A stretch of 29,996 nt of DNA from a virus. This document shows positions 14,475 through 21,610 of the stretch, one piece after another (position 1 is the stretch's first letter; the number at the start of each line of letters is the position of its first letter). The notes below the pieces were generated by a model that was not told the DNA's origin, made no database searches, and saw only the letters and a program-made list of their open reading frames with translations. Position numbers and translations under genes: made by a program. The stretch lies in IMG/VR virus record IMGVR_UViG_3300027917_000131, positions 1 through 29,996 of that record, one strand, 5' to 3'.

Positions 14475-15986
14475 TTATTTCCCCTCACCTGGATCTGCCT
14501 TGGGTTTTGGTTTCTTTCTTATCTTTTTCATTTCGTCTTGAGGCAGTCGCAGTTTCCTGTCTATAATGACAGGCATTCCCATCATTTCTTCAGTAATAGC
14601 AACACTTCCAGATATCGTATATTCTTCTCTCTCGTAGGTCTTCAGTCTCTTCTCTGATTGTGATTCCAGCCATTGATGATGATCGTCCCAAAAGTCAAAC
14701 ACGTATACTTTGTTTTCTTCGCCCTCTTCCTTTGGTCGCATACCTCTACCAAGTCGTTGGATCGTGCGACGGTATTTTTTCATCCCTGTGCCCATGATGA
14801 GCACATTAATAATCGGTATATCTATCCCCTCATCTAGCACAGTGGTGGTGATCACAATAACCCGTTCTCTGTTGTTGACGTATTGCCCTATGTCATCCAC
14901 AGACCAGGAGTGATTTTGTATCTTGCCAGATGGTGAATATTGAGTGGTGGTTTTGCCGCCTTGCACAAAGATCGATTCTACACCATAATGCTCTTGCAAC
15001 AACCTGGCTATGATGTGCCCGTGTTTTTTGTAGCCAACAAATATTAGTGTTTTGTAACCGCCCTCATAACAACTGTTGGCAACGGAGGCTATCGCGCTGT
15101 TACGTTGGTAGTTGAACTTGATGCCGCTGTCATACACTGCCTGCCAATAGAAAGAATATATTCCCTTGGACAACGTCTTGATGAGAGTTACAACAGGTTC
15201 AGCTAGATACCCTCTCCTGCGAAGTTCCACCGATGGTATATCAAAGATGATCGGACCAGTAAGCCCGATCAAGAGCAAGTCATCAAAGCAATATTTTTCC
15301 GGATCGTCAAAGGCGGTAGCGGTATATGCCAGTCTGTATTTGGCGTCTACTTCGCTACAAACGTAGCTCCACATTTTGGCTGGCGCATGGTGTGCCTCAT
15401 CCAACATCAGAGCATCGACCTTGGCGATCGGTGACGATTCCGACATCAGCAGACGATACGCCGAATCAACCACAGAGACATAGACGATCTTATTTGGTTT
15501 GTACTTGTGGCCATAGCCCATACAACATACGCTATGGAATCCGAACGCCCTGAATCTAAGGTACGTCTGCTCCATAAGATAACCACTGGGCACCAAGATC
15601 AGAACGTTCTTGATCAGTTTGTCTCGGAGCAAATGTGCTACCGTGGCTGCGCATATTTCGGTCTTACCTGCTCCTGTGGCTGCTTGCACTATGCCGCGTC
15701 TGTTGATGATCGATTTGATTACTGCTCGCGATTGATAGTCTCTTAGTGTTCGTGTCTCCAGAATATTGTCATCAATTGTCGGCAGATCTGGAAATCGCAA
15801 AGACAGACCATGGATATCGAATTTGCATTCTCGCAGAAATGGTATGAGACCTGTCGGGAACACACCATCCTCACACAGTGCTTGTCCTTCCTCTTCCAAC
15901 TCACACAGCAACCGGTATAACCGGATCTTCTCTTGCTTGGTGGCCTCCACCACTTTGGTGAAGACGTTGCCTGCTTCGATGATCAC
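14475..15986 (-). CDS. UvsW/XPB-like SF2 DNA helicase
   Basis: A superfamily 2 helicase with Walker A QAATGAGKTE (101-110), DEAH at 196-199, motif III TATAF, and C-terminal motifs ITTTVLDEGIDIP and RLGRGMRP (motif VI arginines). T4 UvsW, the closest functional relative, remodels forks and Holliday junctions and unwinds R-loops, moving replication from origin to recombination mode. The best start is a GTG at 15986 that overlaps the upstream stop (GTGA), giving 503 residues; an ATG at 16058 would overlap the upstream gene by 76 bases. The start codon is less certain than the function. Confidence 0.88.
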   Translation of the reverse strand: MIIEAGNVFTKVVEATKQEKIRLYRLLCELEEEGQALCEDGVFPTGLIPFLRECKFDIHGLSLRFPDLPTIDDNILETRTLRDYQSRAVIKSIINRRGIVQAATGAGKTEICAATVAHLLRDKLIKNVLILVPSGYLMEQTYLRFRAFGFHSVCCMGYGHKYKPNKIVYVSVVDSAYRLLMSESSPIAKVDALMLDEAHHAPAKMWSYVCSEVDAKYRLAYTATAFDDPEKYCFDDLLLIGLTGPIIFDIPSVELRRRGYLAEPVVTLIKTLSKGIYSFYWQAVYDSGIKFNYQRNSAIASVANSCYEGGYKTLIFVGYKKHGHIIARLLQEHYGVESIFVQGGKTTTQYSPSGKIQNHSWSVDDIGQYVNNRERVIVITTTVLDEGIDIPIINVLIMGTGMKKYRRTIQRLGRGMRPKEEGEENKVYVFDFWDDHHQWLESQSEKRLKTYEREEYTISGSVAITEEMMGMPVIIDRKLRLPQDEMKKIRKKPKPKADPGEGK

Positions 15987-16705
15987 TTCAAAAAGTCCCA
16001 AGTGTAGATATGGAACGGGCCAGAATACAACTTGGATGGTACAAGAGGATAGTACCACCTACGATGCCTCGGTTTCGGAAATGCTGTCGGCACTAGTTCC
16101 TCGTATTCCATGGCATGCAGGTACTCCGACTCATATATCATGGGATAATACCCATTGAATTCATCTAGAGTCAACTGCGATCGATATTTGTACATAGCCT
16201 TCGATCTTACCTTGGAGATATCACCACCAGTGACCTCATGCAGATTGTCTTGGTGTAATTCCAACTCCATATAGGCTATGATCTTCAGTGCTATCAATAG
16301 GGATGTCGGTGCGTCGAGCTGGTTGACCTTGCGCACATGGGAGAACGCATAATACACAGCTGTCGACATCGACATGAAGGGAAAGTCGAACAGGAAAATA
16401 TTGACCATGCGTCGGCATTGCACGCCGAACTCATCGAGCGGCGTGAATCCGCACAGTTGGTCCTTATACCATCTGTCGTTGTATTTGCACGAATATCCTG
16501 CCCAATAGTTGTCCATGAAAGACACTGGGACTTGGTCTGCTTGGATATCCGGCAGAGGTGGGTATTCTAATATGAGGTTGGCTTTTGGCTTGCCGATTAG
16601 ATCATTGTATTGATCCGGTTGAAAAAGTTGTAACGATAATATTTCGAGTTGGTCCTTAAACGAGAGATTACGAAATCCCTCGGTACCCACCGCTGGCACA
16701 CACAT
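15983..16705 (-). CDS. Hypothetical protein, 240 aa, first gene of the replication operon
   Basis: No family recognised. It is rich in aromatic residues: NYWAGYSCKYNDRWYKDQLC near 67-86, FLFDFPFMSM near 104-113, and many Tyr in the C-terminal 80 residues, with a basic-aromatic motif KPRHRRWYYPLVP near 213. Four Cys are scattered and do not form a clear zinc motif. It is the first gene after the promoter at 16790-16819 and is coupled to the helicase gene by a GTGA overlap. No strong Shine-Dalgarno precedes the ATG. First-gene position and aromatic composition hint at a nucleic-acid or host-takeover role, but that is speculation. Confidence 0.72.
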   Translation of the reverse strand: MCVPAVGTEGFRNLSFKDQLEILSLQLFQPDQYNDLIGKPKANLILEYPPLPDIQADQVPVSFMDNYWAGYSCKYNDRWYKDQLCGFTPLDEFGVQCRRMVNIFLFDFPFMSMSTAVYYAFSHVRKVNQLDAPTSLLIALKIIAYMELELHQDNLHEVTGGDISKVRSKAMYKYRSQLTLDEFNGYYPMIYESEYLHAMEYEELVPTAFPKPRHRRWYYPLVPSKLYSGPFHIYTWDFLK

Positions 16706-16789
16706 GGCTAGTCCGCATAGTCATATCAGTTGCGACAGAGATCTATCAGTAAATCGAGTTTTTGCCACCGCTCTAGGAGCGAAGGCATA

Positions 16790-16819
16790 TTTATACCACA
16801 GCGGAGGGTGGGTTGTCAA
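16790..16819 (-). promoter_or_regulatory. Sigma70-like promoter for the replication operon
   Basis: On the minus strand: TTGACA (16819-16814), an 18-base spacer, then TATAAA (16795-16790) preceded by TG plus one base (extended -10). It would give a transcript starting near 16783, about 78 bases before the first replication gene. The flank ATAC before TTGACA is shared with the promoter at 20283-20312. This is among the closest-to-consensus promoters in the window. Confidence 0.82.
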
Positions 16820-16848
16820 GTATTCTCTCATACACCGAAAAGTGCTGT

Positions 16849-16928
16849 GGCCGAACCAGGTTACCCCGATCCGGCCACAAGCGGTGGCAGTTCGTCCTGT
16901 AGTGCTTGATGGGTAGCTCTAGACGAAC
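16849..16928 (-). terminator. Hairpin group between virion and replication operons; possible terminator
   Basis: The gap after the last virion-side gene (stop at 16962) contains a perfect 7-bp stem (GTTCGTC/GACGAAC, 16890-16896 with 16922-16928, 25-base loop), a 5-bp stem (16874-16888) and another 5-bp stem (16849-16853 with 16872-16876). The last two share bases and exclude each other. There is no long U-run, only CTTTT near 16841, so intrinsic termination is uncertain. I tested a tRNA reading and could not form one. The rest of 16706-16961 is promoter and leader. Confidence 0.45.
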
Positions 16929-16961
16929 GCTGGAGATCTAACCATGCTCGAGGTATATCTG

Positions 16962-17234
16962 TCAATCCCCCTCTGGAGAGGATACCGAATTCAAGTATTG
17001 ATCAACTTCCTTCAGCAACTCTATTAGCCTGGGGATATCCTCTGGCTTGAAGTTGGCTCCACGTTTGAACTTCAACTCACCGTTGCTCTTGACCTTCCTG
17101 AATATCACCGTATCATAGAAGGTCATATGCTCATGCACTGTCTTATAGACACACACCGACACGAACTCTTCCCGAAACATGCGCATCAGGCGGCTATACC
17201 TGCGCTTGCCATATCTCGGTGGTTCGGGGTTCAT
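16962..17234 (-). CDS. Small basic protein, 90 aa, last gene of the portal operon
   Basis: I start at ATG 17234, right after the minor head protein stop (TGATATG); a longer frame from 17279 would overlap that gene. The N-terminus is very basic (RYGKRRYSRLMRMFREE). The C-terminal half, TVIFRKVKSNGELKFKRG followed by an amphipathic helix, resembles the PC4-type single-stranded DNA-binding beta-sheet plus helix, a weak match. It could be a DNA- or head-associated protein. It is the last gene before the regulatory gap. Confidence 0.66.
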   Translation of the reverse strand: MNPEPPRYGKRRYSRLMRMFREEFVSVCVYKTVHEHMTFYDTVIFRKVKSNGELKFKRGANFKPEDIPRLIELLKEVDQYLNSVSSPEGD

Positions 17235-17235
17235 A

Positions 17236-18096
17236 TCATTTTCTACGGCGCTGTTGTTGCTTGATTTTGCGTAAAACATATTTGGCTGATCTGTGAGTTT
17301 TCTCTACTTTGTCCACTTCCTTCTTGCTCACCTTATCGATCTTTAGGGAGCAATAGCAGTTACCTCGACACCTGGTTTGGCCTGCTTTCGGTGTGGTAGG
17401 CAGAGTGTTGACCGTATATGGGTTATTGCGTGCCAAAGTCTGGCAATCTGGGCAAGGTTCGTCTGACTGCAACACCCAGGTTATCAACACATCCTCGCCA
17501 ACAGACAACACTCGACCGGATTCATATACTGATCGCATTGCTGCGGCATACAATCCGAGACGATATTTTAGTTGTTTGTCGGAAATGTTGGGTGCTTGCG
17601 CCAGGAACTTCTTAAAATAACCAAATTCTTCCTTTATGTAGCTATCGATCCACCTGTTCTCGGAAGGAGTGAGATCGTATAGAGATCCTGTTGGCTTGAC
17701 CAGTCCCACCGATTTGGTGCCCAATTGATAGGCAGTGCGAGTTACATCTTTGAATATGATCGAAGCTCGAGTTTCCGCCTTTGTCTTCGACCAATCACCA
17801 TTGCGGTATTTGCGCAATGCCTCGCCGATGCCGGCAGTGAATCTGCCGATCTCCTTTTCCAGCTGTTTTGATGCTGCTCTGGCATGTGCTCTCTGGGAGG
17901 ATGCAAATCGTCTGCTTCCTTGCGTTAATTCAACATCGGAAGCTTTGGCGTCACCTGGTGGACGGGCAGTGGCTATTGCCTTCGTTTCCGCGATTTCTCG
18001 TTCGGAAAGAGCATTCAATACGTGGGGTGTGATCGTATCACTCACCCCCAATACAGCACATCTCTGCCGTACCAATTCTTCGGTTGAAAGACACAT
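17236..18096 (-). CDS. Phage minor head (MuF/SPP1 gp7-like) protein
   Basis: The C-terminal third shows the phage minor-head domain: YESGRVLSVGEDVLITWV, then SDEPCPDCQTLA, NPYTVNTLPTTPKAGQT and CRGNCYCSLKI. The paired CPDC and CxxxCxC cysteines are typical of this family, whose members sit beside the portal and help package DNA or eject. The N-terminal half is helical and Ala/Arg-rich; the very end is basic (KIKQQQRRRK). The portal gene directly precedes it. I prefer ATG 18096 (286 residues); a TTG at 18138, abutting the portal stop, would add 14 residues. Neither has a strong ribosome site. Confidence 0.82.
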   Translation of the reverse strand: MCLSTEELVRQRCAVLGVSDTITPHVLNALSEREIAETKAIATARPPGDAKASDVELTQGSRRFASSQRAHARAASKQLEKEIGRFTAGIGEALRKYRNGDWSKTKAETRASIIFKDVTRTAYQLGTKSVGLVKPTGSLYDLTPSENRWIDSYIKEEFGYFKKFLAQAPNISDKQLKYRLGLYAAAMRSVYESGRVLSVGEDVLITWVLQSDEPCPDCQTLARNNPYTVNTLPTTPKAGQTRCRGNCYCSLKIDKVSKKEVDKVEKTHRSAKYVLRKIKQQQRRRK

Positions 18097-18138
18097 TGTT
18101 TTTGTTGTGACGTTATGCGACAGGCGACAATGCGACAA

Positions 18139-19854
18139 TCAATTGTCGGTGCTCACGGGCGGCAATTCTTGTTTCGGAGCACCGGTTGTCGGTGGCAGGT
18201 TCGCCACTGCTCGTATTGCCTGGTCGATCTCGACGATGGAAACCCTCGAGGACCCATTTCCGGATTCCTTCTTGGTGTCCTGGTCCGGTTCGGGGGGAGG
18301 GGATGTGTCTTTCGCGTCTCCCGTTGGCTCCGGTTGGTCTTTCTGAGGTGGGGCCGTCTTGGTGGGGGGTTCCTGCTTCTGGTCCAAGGGAGGAGCGTCC
18401 GTTTGGTCGGAGGGGGGCTCCTCCTCCTTGGGTTGCATGAGCTTCCGGATTTCCTGGTCTGTCAACCACAGAACATGGGTGAGGATATACTTGGACCATT
18501 CATAGGGCTTCAGATGGAGAATCTCGCCAGCCGAAGCCATACGCTCTGCAACGTCGATCACTTGCTGCCAGGCCTCGAGACGTTCAATGAGTTCGATCAA
18601 CGACGGAGGCACCATCATCACTTCGAAATCTTCAGCCTCAACATTTATGCCGATATAAGCAAAGTGAATCTGACAAAGCCTTTTCAAACCTTGTCTAACA
18701 GCACGCTGCAGAGAGAAAACTCCACGTGCCCATTTGACGGATTGAGATGAAAGAGATTTAGTGTTTTCAACATCTCCTTCGTAACCAAACCAACCTTTTG
18801 GCGCGCGCAAAGATCCAAAGAATTTATCACGAAAATGGTCGATGTCAGCAATTTCATTTACGTTTGTGATGCCTTGGGTGACATCAACACGGGAATTGCT
18901 GTTTTCTTTGACTGGCCAAAACTCGTCCTCTGACCACGCATAAGGGTCAAAACGGCTATCAAAACGACCCGATGTAGGGTCAACGTATTTGCGACGTTTG
19001 AGAGCACGTCTCCAACGTTTGAGGATGCGCACCTCTTCTTCAACCGGAGATCTGCCAACATCAACAAAATAGGTTTTGCGGTCAAGACTGCGCGTGATGC
19101 GCATGATCATCAAAAGGTCGTCAAGTATCTTTACCTGTTTTGCAATGCGCTCAGATCCGGCCAGGAGAGACGTGCCATAAACATTTGGTTTTTTCTCATG
19201 GGGTAGACGCTTGCGACGATAAATACGAAAATGGATCACATCCCAAGGTTTGTAGGTTGTTTCAACTCCCGACCCGTCTCCACCATTTTGTAAGTCAAGT
19301 TCAACCTTCTGTTTATAAGCACCTAGCAAAGCTGTTTCTTCAAAACCGATCAAAACGCCTTGTTGGTTTTCGATCCTTTCAATATCGCGAGGATCGCGCC
19401 AAACCATGTGGCGTATGCCAATTTTGGGGGCAGCTTGCAAAACGCAAAAATCATCGCCGAATTTGCCGGTGTCTCTATGCACACCTTCAATCCAGTCATT
19501 GACGTTTAGCGTTTGATGAAGCAGTTTGTTTCCTTCTGTTTCAATTTTTTTGTTTTTGGCCTTGATCCAAACAACTTGTTTGGTTTCCGGGTCTTGTTGT
19601 GTTGCATCTTCTGCATATGCGTCCAACACTGACGAAACATCAGCAAGTTGATCCATTGCATCGTAGATGTCATAACGATCACGACGATTTTGACGATCGA
19701 AATTCATCGTATCGTTGTAATGGTCTCCTGGCGTTAAGGATGGTGCACCGAAATAGTCACCAGCTTCGTCACGAGTTCGTTTAGCTTTTGTTATAAGCGA
19801 AGGAGATCTAGATCCCCAGCCAAAAATGTCTCTTAGCCTGCTCTGGAACGACAT
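18139..19854 (-). CDS. Portal protein (T4 gp20-like)
   Basis: A 571-residue portal, the dodecameric ring through which DNA is packaged. Typical segments: DIYDAMDQLADVSSVLDAYA near residues 63-82, a wing region with IHFRIYRRKR, the stem helix area SLDRKTYFVDVG, and HFRDKFFGSLRAPKGWFG like the F-R-x-K-x-x-x-S-L-x-x-P-K motif of T4-like portals. The last 110 residues are Pro/Glu/Lys-rich and probably disordered. ATG 19854 has AAGGAGATC about ten bases upstream; a start at 19902 lacks one. Codon choice changes within the gene: CGT/CGC and AAA dominate in the core, AAG and AGG/CGG in the tail. Confidence 0.85.
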   Translation of the reverse strand: MSFQSRLRDIFGWGSRSPSLITKAKRTRDEAGDYFGAPSLTPGDHYNDTMNFDRQNRRDRYDIYDAMDQLADVSSVLDAYAEDATQQDPETKQVVWIKAKNKKIETEGNKLLHQTLNVNDWIEGVHRDTGKFGDDFCVLQAAPKIGIRHMVWRDPRDIERIENQQGVLIGFEETALLGAYKQKVELDLQNGGDGSGVETTYKPWDVIHFRIYRRKRLPHEKKPNVYGTSLLAGSERIAKQVKILDDLLMIMRITRSLDRKTYFVDVGRSPVEEEVRILKRWRRALKRRKYVDPTSGRFDSRFDPYAWSEDEFWPVKENSNSRVDVTQGITNVNEIADIDHFRDKFFGSLRAPKGWFGYEGDVENTKSLSSQSVKWARGVFSLQRAVRQGLKRLCQIHFAYIGINVEAEDFEVMMVPPSLIELIERLEAWQQVIDVAERMASAGEILHLKPYEWSKYILTHVLWLTDQEIRKLMQPKEEEPPSDQTDAPPLDQKQEPPTKTAPPQKDQPEPTGDAKDTSPPPEPDQDTKKESGNGSSRVSIVEIDQAIRAVANLPPTTGAPKQELPPVSTDN

Positions 19855-19877
19855 CTTTTTCGATCTCCTTTGAGCAG

Positions 19878-19904
19878 ATATGGAAACCAGGAAGGATTCC
19901 ATAT
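19878..19904 (-). promoter_or_regulatory. Hairpin just upstream of the portal ribosome-binding site
   Basis: The inverted repeat ATATGGAA/TTCCATAT (8-bp stem, 11-base loop) ends about eight bases before the portal Shine-Dalgarno AAGGAGATC at 19870-19862. It could stabilise the leader or modulate portal translation. It does not cover the ribosome site itself. Confidence 0.5.
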
Positions 19905-20043
19905 ACTCTTATCAGCAGAAGATTGATATTTTATACAGAAAGGAAGGAAACGACGGAAAGATTAAGTTAAGTTTGATTTTTCAAATTCATATTCATCAAG
20001 CAAAAGCACCAAGAATCTTTCTTTTCAAGCTCATCTCTTTATA

Positions 20044-20072
20044 TCTGTAGTATTTCATTATTTGGATGTCAA
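20044..20072 (-). promoter_or_regulatory. Candidate second promoter in the portal leader
   Basis: A perfect TTGACA (20072-20067) follows ACAC, similar to the ATACTTGACA of the other two promoters. With a 17-base spacer the -10 is TACAGA, only a partial match; TATAAA lies a further six bases on, too far for a normal spacer. The -35 is clear, the -10 weak. Confidence 0.4.
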
Positions 20073-20147
20073 GTGTCTTTTGCTAATCAAACTCTTCTTT
20101 CAGTCTTTATTATTTGAATGTCTTTTATCTCTGATTTTCTCTTTTTA

Positions 20148-20197
20148 GATCTTCGATGTTCTTTTTCAGGATCCTGGTTAGATCCCTTGATCAGATC
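20148..20197. other. Cluster of five GATC sites in the portal leader
   Basis: GATC occurs at 20148, 20170, 20181, 20189 and 20194, five times in 50 bases. GATC is the Dam methylation target and clusters are known in pac sites and replication origins of some phages and bacteria. The segment is otherwise non-coding in my reading. Confidence 0.55.
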
Positions 20198-20214
20198 CAC
20201 ACCGCCATGGTAGC

Positions 20215-20272
20215 GATTCCCGAATCCTCCGCACCTCCTCACCGGAGGTGACTCCAGATTCCCATGGGAATC
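20215..20272 (-). promoter_or_regulatory. Three dyads at the 5' end of the portal leader: likely operator and leader structure
   Basis: Reading the minus strand, dyad C (20272-20257) is a perfect 16-base palindrome, GATTCCCATGGGAATC, beginning a few bases after the predicted transcript start near 20276, where an operator would sit. Dyad B (20250-20232) is CACCTCC/GGAGGTG with a five-base loop; its right arm is a Shine-Dalgarno-like sequence that the stem would hide. Dyad A (20226-20215) is GATTC/GAATC and contains GGGAATC, which could pair instead with the GATTCCC of dyad C. Alternative pairings of this kind occur in attenuators and riboswitches. A five-codon frame (Met-Ala-Val-Trp-Ile) follows about 20 bases after dyad B. 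Confidence 0.5.
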
Positions 20273-20282
20273 CTTAGACGTG

Positions 20283-20312
20283 TGAATAGCACATGACACG
20301 AATGTTTGTCAA
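20283..20312 (-). promoter_or_regulatory. Sigma70-like promoter for the portal operon
   Basis: On the minus strand: TTGACA (20312-20307), 18-base spacer, TGC then TATTCA (20288-20283). The -35 is perfect and the -10 is extended but otherwise a partial match. It shares ATACTTGACA and spacer length with the promoter at 16790-16819. It would drive a leader of about 420 bases before the portal gene. Confidence 0.65.
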
Positions 20313-20473
20313 GTATTTTCTTTCACTCTGTGTCGATGTGCCCGTAATTCTTTCAATCTCTGACATCAACATGACAGCGAAACCAGATTGCAAAGGCGTT
20401 TATCGATCGAAAATTGTTTATATCTTCATTCAAGTAAAAAGAAACAGTGTTTTATTCAAATAATAGATCGTAA
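20313..20473. other. AT-rich non-coding gap between lysis cassette and portal promoter
   Basis: No gene is supported here. Just after the upstream stop the minus strand reads AAAC-ACT-GTTT followed by CTTTTT, a very short stem with a U-run that might act as a weak terminator. TTGAAT occurs twice about 26 bases apart. Nothing else stands out. Confidence 0.4.
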
Positions 20474-20956
20474 TCAACCGTCAGCCTTGTGTTTGATTGT
20501 TTTTGCTTCTCTTTGTTGCAACATCAATCTTTTTCTGATCAAAGTCGCAGGTTTTAAACTTGGCCTTGGTTGTGATTTTGTGGGTTTGATCTTTGCGACG
20601 GGCTTTTTAGCAATTTTGTCCAGTGTTGATCTCACATCTGGATGAACACGACTTGAAAGAAGAATCGCAGTGATAAGTTGCGAGTGAGAATTGTTCAAGT
20701 TTTGACGAAGATCGTTGATCGAAACCCGCAAACGGTCTATTTCATCTTTGTTTGCAACGACGTACTTTTGCAAGTCGTTTTCTTGTTTGTCTCTAACTTC
20801 TTGCTCATCCTTTAATTTGCTTTTCCATTCTTGTTTTGCAGATTGCCAAGCGCTGTAAACACCAGGAGTGGCGGCAACGACAGCGGCTGTGGCAAGAGTG
20901 ATAATAGCTCTTTTTTTGCCGACAGTAGCTTGTATTTCTTCGGTGGTTTTTCCCAT
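20474..20956 (-). CDS. Membrane-anchored coiled-coil protein (spanin- or holin-accessory-like), 160 aa
   Basis: A hydrophobic segment at about residues 17-37 (RAIITLATAAVVAATPGVYS) could be a membrane anchor, followed by a long charged coiled coil (residues 40-90) and a basic Pro/Lys-rich C-terminus (KKPVAKIKPTKSQPRP). This layout resembles inner-membrane spanins or holin-associated proteins, and it closes the lysis cassette. Start ATG 20956 follows a GTG at 20959 and overlaps the metzincin stop; AAAGGTG precedes it. No direct family match. Confidence 0.62.
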   Translation of the reverse strand: MGKTTEEIQATVGKKRAIITLATAAVVAATPGVYSAWQSAKQEWKSKLKDEQEVRDKQENDLQKYVVANKDEIDRLRVSINDLRQNLNNSHSQLITAILLSSRVHPDVRSTLDKIAKKPVAKIKPTKSQPRPSLKPATLIRKRLMLQQREAKTIKHKADG

Positions 20957-21606
20957 CACGACACCTTTGCTTTTTTGCCGTAGATTTTCTTAAGTAATCG
21001 TTTGTCGCTATCTGAGAGAGTTTGTGGTCTGCCATGCATGACCGGATACATGATCGAACTTTTGTGTTCGTCATGATCAAGACCCAATACATGTCCCAGT
21101 TCGTGTGTTAGAATCGCGTGAGTGTAGGAAGAAATATAAGGATCCGGCAGAGTGACCACAGCCGAAAGAATGTCACCAGTTTCTTTGTCGTATTTGTGTT
21201 GAGTGACCGCTCCACCGTCATTGGTGGTGTCACAAACGTCTTGATCGGTAGCATACACCGAAGTGCGCAAATAAACCATCCCAGATGGAGGAAAACTGCC
21301 AACGTCAAAATCGGATGGAACTTGCGATCCCAAATCAAACAGTTCTCTATCGGCAGAACGATTAAAATTGACAATAACCTTTCTGTAAACTTCCACCCAA
21401 ATAAGAGACAAGTCATTGGAAAAATGGACAGTGATTGGAAACATGGAGATCGGCCACTTCAATTTGTTACCGTGCCGCTCCATCAAACCATAATCTTTCC
21501 ATCCACCTTTGGTGATAACACCATAGATCACCATAGCGATGGCACCGATGAATATGGCACCACCGATAACAAACATGATCCAATGTTGCTTCATAAATTC
21601 AAGCAT
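20956..21606 (-). CDS. Membrane-anchored metzincin-type metallopeptidase
   Basis: A zinc peptidase of 216 residues. HELGHVLGLDH at 168-178 is the full metzincin zinc motif (HExxHxxGxxH), and SSIMYP at 183-188 supplies the Met-turn with Met186, as in matrixins and related enzymes. A transmembrane helix at about residues 10-32 would anchor it, with the catalytic domain on the outer side of the inner membrane. It lies between the M23-peptidase and a coiled-coil membrane gene. ATG 21606 has AGGTAG upstream. Metzincins are uncommon in phage lysis cassettes; possible targets are host envelope proteins, or phage proteins that must be activated. Confidence 0.85.
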   Translation of the reverse strand: MLEFMKQHWIMFVIGGAIFIGAIAMVIYGVITKGGWKDYGLMERHGNKLKWPISMFPITVHFSNDLSLIWVEVYRKVIVNFNRSADRELFDLGSQVPSDFDVGSFPPSGMVYLRTSVYATDQDVCDTTNDGGAVTQHKYDKETGDILSAVVTLPDPYISSYTHAILTHELGHVLGLDHDEHKSSIMYPVMHGRPQTLSDSDKRLLKKIYGKKAKVS

Positions 21607-21610
21607 AGTA

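Noticed and set aside
16860-16940. tRNA gene in the gap between operons
   Set aside because: A 7-bp stem exists, but its loop is 25 bases and no T-arm, anticodon arm or CCA end can be arranged.
20087-20299. Possible 70-residue gene in the portal leader
   Set aside because: Its GTG start overlaps the promoter upstream of the predicted transcript start, it has no ribosome site, and it runs through the dyads and GATC cluster.
20401-20473. Promoter made of repeated TTGAAT with TATAAA
   Set aside because: The spacing is either about 10 or more than 30 bases, not the usual 16-19.
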